From Micractinium sp. NFX-FRZ (taxonomy: Eukaryota > Chlorophyta > Trebouxiophyceae > Chlorellales > Chlorellaceae), in assembly GCA_029339195.1 (NCBI GenBank), contig JAPTJF010000134.1, positions 1 through 64,000 of the forward strand: a DNA stretch of 64,000 nucleotides. Direction: 5' to 3'. Positions 57,301 through 64,000 of this stretch are shown piece after piece (positions within the stretch are counted from its first letter, which is position 1; the number at the start of each line of letters is the position of its first letter). The notes under the pieces were generated by a model. It ran no database searches. It worked only from the letters and a program-made list of their open reading frames with translations, and had not been told where the DNA came from. The position numbers were made by a program, and so were the translations under genes.

Positions 57301-60300
57301 ATCCCACCCACCCATCTGCTCCGCCTGCCTCCTCCCCTGCCCGCCTGCCTGCCTGCCTGCTTGCCTGCCCGCCCCTCTACCCGCCTGAACCCCCTCCCCG
57401 CCTGCCTGCCTGCCCGCCCGCCCGCAGTTTATCGCCATGACAGCGGCGCTCACACTCCTCACCATGCCGCTGGCTGCGGGCACCGCCTACTTTGGGCTGA
57501 GGAACTCGTACTTCTGGGTGGTGAGGTGAGCACACAGCTTGTGGTGTATTGCACAACTGCGTGCTGAGTACTGCAGTATTTCTGAGGGACTCGTACTTCC
57601 GGGTGGTGAGGTGGGCACGCCTGCTTGCGCTGCCTGCGGTGTACTGCGCCACTGCGTGCGGTGTACTGCAGTACTGCTGAGCGAGTCGTACATCTGGGTG
57701 GTGGGGTGGGCTGAGCTCAGGGGTGGGGCATCGTGTGGAGGGTGATGTAAGCGCTGTCCTTGCGGCCCCTGGCCGCCCCCACACTTCCCCTCCTCCCTTC
57801 CTCCCTTCCTCCCTGCCATGGCGCCATGCGGCTGCGCACACGAGACACCGACGCCTGACCGCGCTTCTATATTCCTTCTTCCCACTTCCTCTCCCCCATG
57901 CAGCTGCCTGATCATGTACACAGTTGCTCTTCCCGGCTACGCTCACGACAGCCCCATGCCCGTGCTGGCCCTCTGGCGCCTCGCCTGCACCGCCCTGGGT
58001 TTAGTTATCGAGCTGCTGGCAGCCCTGCTGGTGTTCCCGGTCACAGCGCGCTCAGCAGCGCACGCCGTGGCAGCGGGCGCGCTGCGTAGCATGGCTGACG
58101 TGGCAGACATCGCCTTCCACAGCGTGCTGCCCGCCACGGGCGGCGATCACAGCGTGCGGTCTGGCAAGGGCGGCGACCACAGCGTGCTGCCCGCTGAGGG
58201 TGACCGAAATGGCGGCGGCACAGGGGCACCAGCAGCCGCTGCAGTGGCAGTGGCAGTGGCAGCAGGATCGCCTCAGCCGCAGCAGGCGCAGCAGCAGGTG
58301 CAGCAGCAGCAGGCGCAGCACGTTGCTGTGCCTTGCTCAGCCCCGGTCGGCTGGCACGGCAACGAGGTGGCTGCAGGGGCGGTGCTCTCGCGCATCTTCA
58401 AGCCAATGATGGAGGTAGGCTGGGGAAGAGAGTGTGTGCATGTTTCTGGGGATGACTGGGTGCGAGCGAGGGTCATAGCTCTTGTGTGTGGCAGCTGACC
58501 AACCTGGGAGTGTATGCCTGTCATCTTTCTCTGCAGGCCTACGGACGTACCACCACGCTTCGCGCCCTGCTGGTGCCGCTGCGGTGAGCGCTGCGCCAAG
58601 CTGGGCCAGGCTGGCGTCAGGGTGCTGGATCAACCTGCCTGGCTGCCCAGCTGCCTGCCTGCTGGGGCCCCCGACCAATTTGGGGCCCTGACCTTATTGT
58701 TCCACCACTGCGTGTGCGTGCCTACCATCTGTCCACCATCTGTCCACAACCTGCCTGATGCACAAACACCTCCTTCCGTCTGCAGGGTTGAGTACCACCC
58801 TTTCAAGACGCCGACCCGCTTCCCAACGGGGCCCGGCCGCCGCGCGCAGCGCCTGTGCAGGTGCGCAGCCGGCGGGGCGGGGCTGCATGCGGCATGCCAT
58901 TTAGACCGGTCCACACACAGCATGCGTTCTTTGCCACCGATGCAGCCGCTGCAGCTGCAAGCAGCTCCCTGTCAGCAGACAGCTGCTGACGCCCCCTGCT
59001 GCTCCCCCTTGGCCTCCCCCCCGGCTGCAGGCGCATGCTGAACGTGCTCACCTTGTTTGCTGCCACAATGGATTCGCACCACACCGAGTCAGGTGCGCTG
59101 CCACCCTGCAATTTCTCAGGCGATGCCCTGGCCGGTGCTTTGCCGTCCGCCACCATCATGATCTGCGTGACCTGAACATGCTCCCTGCCGGACCCTCCTT
59201 GTCTTCCTTTCCTTTCCTCCTGGTGGGGTCCTCACTGGCCCCCCCGCCACCCCTTGCTGCCCACAATTTCTGTGCCCGCATTCTGGGCAGCAGCGCCTGC
59301 TGAAGGGCGCCCCAGGCGTTCCAGTCCCCTCCCTCCTTCTTTCAACCTCCGGCTCCGGCTGATCTGCCCGCCCACCCGCCCGCCCTCCTGTCACCCCACC
59401 CATCTGCCCCTCTGCCCCTGCAGTGCCGCTGCTGGAGCCTCACGCCGCTGAGCTGGAGTGTCTGATCCAGCAGCTGAAGGAGGCGCTGCGGGCGGTGGCA
59501 GCCATGGTGGGGGGCACCGTCAGCCTGGAGGGGTGAGCAAAAAGCAAAGGGGGCCCGGGGCGTGCTGAGGTGCCAGCACTCGATTGCCCACGCCTCCCTG
59601 TCTGCCTGCCCTCTGCTAACCCCACCCCACAAGCGTGGCACCCTTTGGCGTGCATGCCCAGCACCTCGTGCTGCTTCACATCTGCAGCCCCACAATGCGT
59701 CTGTTCCCCCCACCCCCCCGCTCCCTGGCTGCAGTGCGGCGCGCACCGTGGCGGCCCTGGAGGTGCACGCCCAGCACCTCCTGCTGCGCGTGCTGCTCAG
59801 CGGCCCCCCCGAGGGGCTGTCCACCACAGACGCCACCCAGGGCCTCGCCTTCCTGGCCATGCTGTTCAACGTCACCTCCGTGGTGAGCAAGGGCGTGGGA
59901 CGGGAGTCCAGCAGCAGCTGGCAGCAGCTGCTTCTCTGGGTACGTGGCTGCCTTCTGTTCAGGGACCCTCCACCCCCTGCACGCTCCTCACCTTGGATCT
60001 TCCCTGTTGCAAACCACCCGACCCCCTCTGCCGAGGCCCACCTGCTGTGTGCATTGCTGTGCTGGGCAAGCTAGCCTTCTGCCCCGCCCCCACCCACACC
60101 ACCCGCCTTCCTTTCTCAACCGTCGCTCTCATGCTGACTGTGCTGTGCTGTGCTGTGCTGTGCTGTGCTGTGATGTGCTGTGCAGGCCCGCCTGCTGTGC
60201 ATCGCGCTGGGGGAGGCCTTCTGCCCTGCCGACGTCGAGGGCCAGGCGGCGGCGGCGGCTCTGCTGCATGACTCCCCCAAGTGGTCGGGAGACTCCAAGC

Positions 60301-60359
60301 TGCAGGCGCTAGCTGCTGAGCTCATTAGCCAGGCACTGGTGAGCACTGAGGACGAGTAA
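51323..60359 (+). CDS. FUSC/ALMT-superfamily membrane transporter-like protein (1225 aa)
   Basis: Twenty-one exons, all in phase: 51323-51457, 51576-51707, 52155-52292, 52632-52780, 52975-53069, 53357-53898, 54193-54368, 54725-55166, 55355-55474, 55783-55929, 56163-56294, 56534-56654, 57016-57140, 57428-57525, 57904-58414, 58537-58583, 58786-58860, 59031-59092, 59424-59532, 59735-59882, 60186-60359. Two hydrophobic blocks (about residues 46-225 and 737-905) each hold about six membrane segments. The second has the ALMT/FUSC signature AVWAVFIIVVVHEPLLGS, then GTVVAGLLGLGAL, and later WRLACTALGLVIELLAALLVFPVTA. This superfamily includes aluminium-activated malate channels and aromatic-acid exporters. 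Substrate and membrane are unknown. Soluble parts include Ala/Glu-rich, GGDHSV-repeat and Gln-rich segments. Many introns contain copies of adjacent exon edges. The start is the only ATG before the first donor in this frame. Confidence 0.8.
57588..57712 (+). repeat. Two extra copies of FUSC/ALMT exon 14 end and donor
   Basis: The true exon end is AACTCGTACTTCTGGGTGGTGAG followed by GTGAGC (to 57525). It recurs at about 57588-57611 (ACTCGTACTTCCGGGTGGT) and, more diverged, at about 57684-57706 (AGTCGTACATCTGGGTGGT). Each is followed by GTGGGC. The intervening CTGCGTGCxGxGTACTGCAG spacer is repeated too. Confidence 0.9.
60137..60185 (+). repeat. GTGCT pentanucleotide repeat at a splice acceptor
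   Basis: About eight GTGCT units lead directly into the CAG acceptor of the last FUSC/ALMT exon. It uses the same unit as the microsatellite at 15326-15413. Confidence 0.85.
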
Positions 60360-61081
60360 GCACTGAGCATGAGTGTGAGCACGAGTGAGCAAGCGAACGC
60401 CTCCTGAGAGTGGATGACAGCACACTGAGCTCTCGAGTTAAGACTGTAGTAGAAAGCGAGTGGCCTGATACTTGAATGAACACTTGTCAAAGGCAGCGCC
60501 CGGCCAGGGCACGCCTCAGCCTGCCTCCAGGCGATTGAAGTGGCTGCCTACGATTGGCCTCGAAACCCAACCAAGCCTTGCACTGTTCCTGCCTCAAACG
60601 GCTGCCATGTGCTGGCAGCTGAAGCTTCCGTCGTGTCGTGCCCCACACATGCCTCTCTACCTTTGCGCATTGATTTGATTGGCCATCCGCCCTCCCTGTG
60701 CACCGCCTGCATTTCATCTTCTTTTCCACATGCCTTCGTCTCTCCGTTTCCATTGGGCATCCTTTCCACCAATCACCTGTCACCAAATCCGCCTGTCAAC
60801 TGCCCAATCAGAGTCGTCAGGCATGAAGCCATAGTCTAGCTTACAGAGCAATTTACATGCAGGTGGTGAATCAAATGGAGAGCAGCACAAAAAGCGAACA
60901 TGAAAGTGAGGCAGGACTGTGAGCGGACAGCGGGCCGAGCCATTTGCCGGCGAATGCTGGTGTCCAGTCGCTGCTGAAAATTGGGTGTTTTCAGCCCATG
61001 GTTTGATGGGACAACACGTGTGGACGCCATGCTGGCACAGGGCGGCACGTCAGGGCGCCAGGTCAGCAGAGGGTCGGCACG
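60360..61081. other. Convergent intergenic region with minus-strand TGTAA signals
   Basis: This is 3' flanks of the FUSC/ALMT gene and of the SR-type gene. Minus-strand TGTAA motifs (TTACA at 60841-60845 and 60853-60857) lie about 225-240 bases beyond the SR-type stop and suit its poly(A) site. No coding sequence is supported. Confidence 0.55.
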
Positions 61082-63265
61082 TCAGGGCGCCAACTCAGCA
61101 TGCTCGTCCTTGCTGACGTTGCGGCTGGGGCTGCGGGAGCGGGAGCGTGAGCGGCTTGGAGACCTGCAGCAAAGGGGCGGGGACAACGTGGGGTTAGCAA
61201 GCGGCCACGGTAAGTGCAGGGGAAGAAAGGGCGGGCGAGCATAAAGACACAGGAGGCCCACGCGGCCCGCGGCTAGTTGCCTATGGTTGCTTGGTGGGCA
61301 GCTCGCACGGCAGCATGTGCAGCGTTAAGCACTCCATTGCGCCCACCACAATCGGGCGCAACAACGTACGGCAGCACGTGGGCTTGCAATAGCATTGCAC
61401 AAGGCACTAGGATCCAAGGCAGGCAGGCAGACGGGCAGGCTCAGCGCAGGCCGCACCGGTCGCTCAGGACTCGGGCCTGCAGCGGGCGGTTTAGTGCACG
61501 AGCGGGGCAGAGCAAGCCTTGGACTCCTCAAGAGGTCCGCCAATGCTGCTCAGGTGTGTGCTCAACATTGCTGCCCGGCCAGGCGGTGCAGAACGCATTG
61601 CTGAGATGCACACAGCACAACATGACTGCAGTCCCAGGCTTTGTTCAGGGCAAAGGCACTAGCTTTAGCTCAACGTGTTGCCCCCCACCTGCTTGGGCTG
61701 TAGTCCATGCCAGTCGGCTCGTTCCACTTCCAGCCCATGAATGCTGCAGGGGGGCAAGGGAGGCAAAGAGGTGCATGCGGTTGAGCAGGGGATTGGGCGG
61801 GCCAGGCTCATGGCAACCTGTTGAGAGGAACGACAGCTGCTGCTGGCCCCTTCACGCTCGCTGCCCTGCCATGTGCTGCCTAGCCAAGTCAAGTCTGCTG
61901 CTCAGTGACACATCGGTCCGCTGCCCGAGCCCACCGCTGCAGGCCATGCAACACAACAAAGGCATAGGTACTGCGCTCAAAGTAGCCCACTCACCAAAGT
62001 CCTTGGGCGTGGCATAGTCCACCTTCCAACGGCAGCCGTCGATGCGCACGCCGTCTAGGCGGTCCCACGCGTCCTTGGCATCTCGAGAGCTGCACACACA
62101 GAGGGATGGGGGCAGACGCCAGGGCGCACCGGGGGCAAGCACAGCACGGGGGGGTGAGTGGCGCGGCAGCATGTGAGCATGCGGGGCACAGGCAAGTCGG
62201 GTGTAGAGCAGGGCAGCAGAACGACGGCAGTGTGGCAGGAGCAGCGGACCATCGGCATGGGTGGGCGGCGGCCTCCGGGTCAGCGGCTTGTGGCGCTGGG
62301 AGGAGGCGAGGAGGCAGGCCTTGTGGGAGGGGAGCTGGGGAGGCTCAGGTGGGCTGGGCCTGACGGTGACACTGGCAGCTGCTGCAGGGGCCAGAGGGCC
62401 GTGGGGAGGCAGTGCTGCGCTCGGGCGGAGGCACTTGCTTGCTTGCTTGCTTGTGCACGCGCGGCACACGACCACGGCAAGACCGGCATTCAGGTGCCGG
62501 GCGGGCAAGGCTTCTGGCGCGCAGCAGGCCGGCCGGCCTGCTGCCCCCAAGGCTTGCGCCCACCGCCACAAACCGCCGCGCTGCCCACCGGTAACCACAC
62601 CCACACAGCACCGCCCCCCCATAGCACGCTCACAAAATGCACCATGCACTGCCCCAGTGGCGGGTTGACACGAGAGGATATCACACAGGAAGAAGGGTGC
62701 CACCTCACCTCTGGAACTCCACCAAGGCGCAGCGCGCCCGCGCATCCCGCTCCACCGCCAGCACCTTGCCGTACCGCTCGCACTCCCACTTGATGTCCTT
62801 GGAGCGGGTGACGCTGCATGGGTGGGGGTGGGGGAGGGGGTGGGGGCAGATGAGGAACATAGTTGAACAGGTGGAGAAAGAGGGGGGAACATGCGGTTCG
62901 CCCTCTTGCCATCCTTGCTGCGGGGGGCGCTGCCTGGAGGCGAAGCGAGCAGGGGCATGGGCAGGGAGAGGGGGCCAGGTGCGGGGGGAGGGGGAGCTGA
63001 CGAGGGGCTCCGAGGGGCTCTCCCCCTTGGTGGCAGCTGGCCTGGAAGCCAGGCAGATAGGGAGAGGGTGGGTGCGGTCAATGCAGCAGAGACGGGGTGC
63101 CATTCGGGCGAAGGCGAAAGAGCAGAAGGAACAGCGCTTGTATGGCGCGGCGGCATCAGCACGTGGTTGGTATCAGCGTACAGCATGCGGCAGCAGCTCA
63201 GGCAGTGCTCACCTGCTGAGGCTGTCGATCACGATAGTGTAGCGGCTCTTCACAGCGCTGGGCAT
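61082..63265 (-). CDS. Small SR-type splicing factor: RRM plus RS tail (129 aa)
   Basis: Five exons on the minus strand: 63213-63265, 62709-62813, 61995-62089, 61689-61743, 61082-61163. The single RRM (about residues 8-80) has an RNP2-like YTIVID and RNP1-like ARCALVEF, then WDRLDGVRIDGCRWKVDYA. A short linker (WKWNEPTGMDYSPS) leads to an Arg-Ser tail (SPSRSRSRSRSPSRN) of about 18 residues. This is the layout of small SR proteins, nuclear factors that promote spliceosome assembly and exon recognition. The protein is short for the class, and the linker is Trp-rich. The stop-codon region is partly duplicated in the 3' UTR (61043-61098). Confidence 0.85.
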
Positions 63266-64000
63266 GGTGCGTGCGTGTGGATGAGGAGTAGGAGAGTCCT
63301 GCAGGAGGCAGCGAGGGCCGGGGAGCTGGTGAGAGGAGGGCACCAACGGGCGAGGGGCGAGTGCGGCGGAGGTGGCGGCGGCAGGCGGCGGCGGCGGCCC
63401 TGGCCCGGCTCGCTGAGGCTGGCGCACCCAGAAACGTCGCTAGCACCGGGCAAGGCGCGCTATACGGGCGGCAGAGGAAACTGGCGGCCCGCCGCACCTG
63501 TGGAAGGTTTCTGGAAGGATGAGGGTCTGGGCGCTGGCAGGGAACACTGGCAGCGGCTGCAGAAACGGCGCGCAGTTTGGGCAAGGTTTCAAAGCGAGGC
63601 GGAAAGGTGGCAACAAGGAGGGTCGGGCTGGACTTGTTCCTGCCTTGTCATCAGCGCATGATGTCAGCGCATGAAAATTCAAGGGCTGTCTCTAGGTGAA
63701 ACCGGCATCGGGTTGACATTCTGCGCTGAGCGCCGCGCCGCCTCAGGTGACGGCGGCAGCGGCGGCGCCGCACTCCACCTAGCGGCAGCGGACGTCACGT
63801 CCCGCGCGACGGTCTTGCAGGCCTCCATCTAGCCTGCAGCCTTTACGTCCGTGGCTCCCTGACGGTGCTGCTGGTGTTGCTGGTGCAAGCTGGGGATGAG
63901 TATTCCCCGTGCAAGACACGGCTGTCTTTGGTACAGTGCCTTCTTGTCTCACCAAAGTAGTCTGCCGCTCTTCTGTTGCTCACAATGCCCCTATGGCATC
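63266..64000. other. Upstream region of the SR-type gene; window edge
   Basis: No supported gene. A minus-strand ATG near 63829 (reading MEACKTVARDV) followed by a GTGGAG donor-like site is noted, but no continuing exon was found. Confidence 0.45.

Noticed and set aside
63780..63829. Minus-strand first exon reading MEACKTVARDV
   Set aside because: ATG and a donor-like site are present, but no acceptor or continuing exon could be found before the SR-type gene. It is probably chance.

Overview
The window is nuclear DNA of a green alga (Chlorophyta), most likely a Chlorella-like trebouxiophyte. It is very GC-rich. Genes are split into many short exons by small GT-AG introns, plus a few GC-AG introns. 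TGTAA, the usual chlorophyte poly(A) signal, lies behind several stop codons. Gene content is that of a photosynthetic eukaryote: plastid RNA factors, a V-ATPase subunit, SR and RRM proteins, and TRAPP and Sin3/SAP30 components. I see no prokaryotic operons, CRISPR arrays, insertion sequences, rRNA or tRNA genes. Exon models were built by hand: each listed exon has AG/GT (or AG/GC) borders and the phases add up to an open frame. They are predictions without transcript support.

Layout. 1-3.9 kb: a doubtful 64-aa gene, then a Cys-rich/poly-Q protein with a CAG repeat. 3.97-8.87 kb (+): a secreted hydroxyproline-rich (SPPP) protein fused to an Asp-box beta-propeller. About 9.7-10.0 kb: an AT-rich island. 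10.1-13.8 kb (+): F-box/leucine-rich protein, converging with 14.4-18.5 kb (-), a SKIP16-like F-box/SMI1-KNR4/ApaG protein. 19.3-21.7 kb (-): two-RRM protein, divergent from 22.3-25.7 kb (+), V-ATPase subunit H. 26.2-27.3 kb (-): unknown 190-aa protein, divergent from 27.5-30.5 kb (+), a probably mitochondrial 3-oxoacyl-ACP synthase. 30.7-32.9 kb (+): SAP30-like Sin3 partner. 34.6-37.6 kb (-): TRAPPC13. 38.0-42.8 kb (-): MBB1/HCF107-type plastid mRNA factor, divergent from 43.05-47.3 kb (+), CSP41b, over a 282-bp shared promoter. 48.2-50.4 kb (+): ARM-repeat/MYND protein. 51.3-60.4 kb (+): 21-exon FUSC/ALMT-like membrane protein, converging with 61.1-63.3 kb (-), a small SR-type splicing factor.

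The most unusual signal is distributed over many genes. Introns repeatedly contain degraded or near-identical copies of the neighbouring exon's edge, splice site included. I found such echoes in CSP41b, MBB1, the FUSC/ALMT gene (at least seven boundaries), the SKIP16-like gene, the F-box/LRR gene and, more weakly, SAP30 and the Asp-box gene. This points to recurrent short tandem duplication across exon-intron borders, which lengthens introns and supplies alternative splice sites. Other points of interest are Asp-box blades split by phase-2 introns at the same Ser codon, a perfect 17-bp intronic hairpin, 22-bp palindromes inside a 100-bp tandem repeat, three GC-AG introns, and two adjacent plastid-RNA genes sharing one promoter region.
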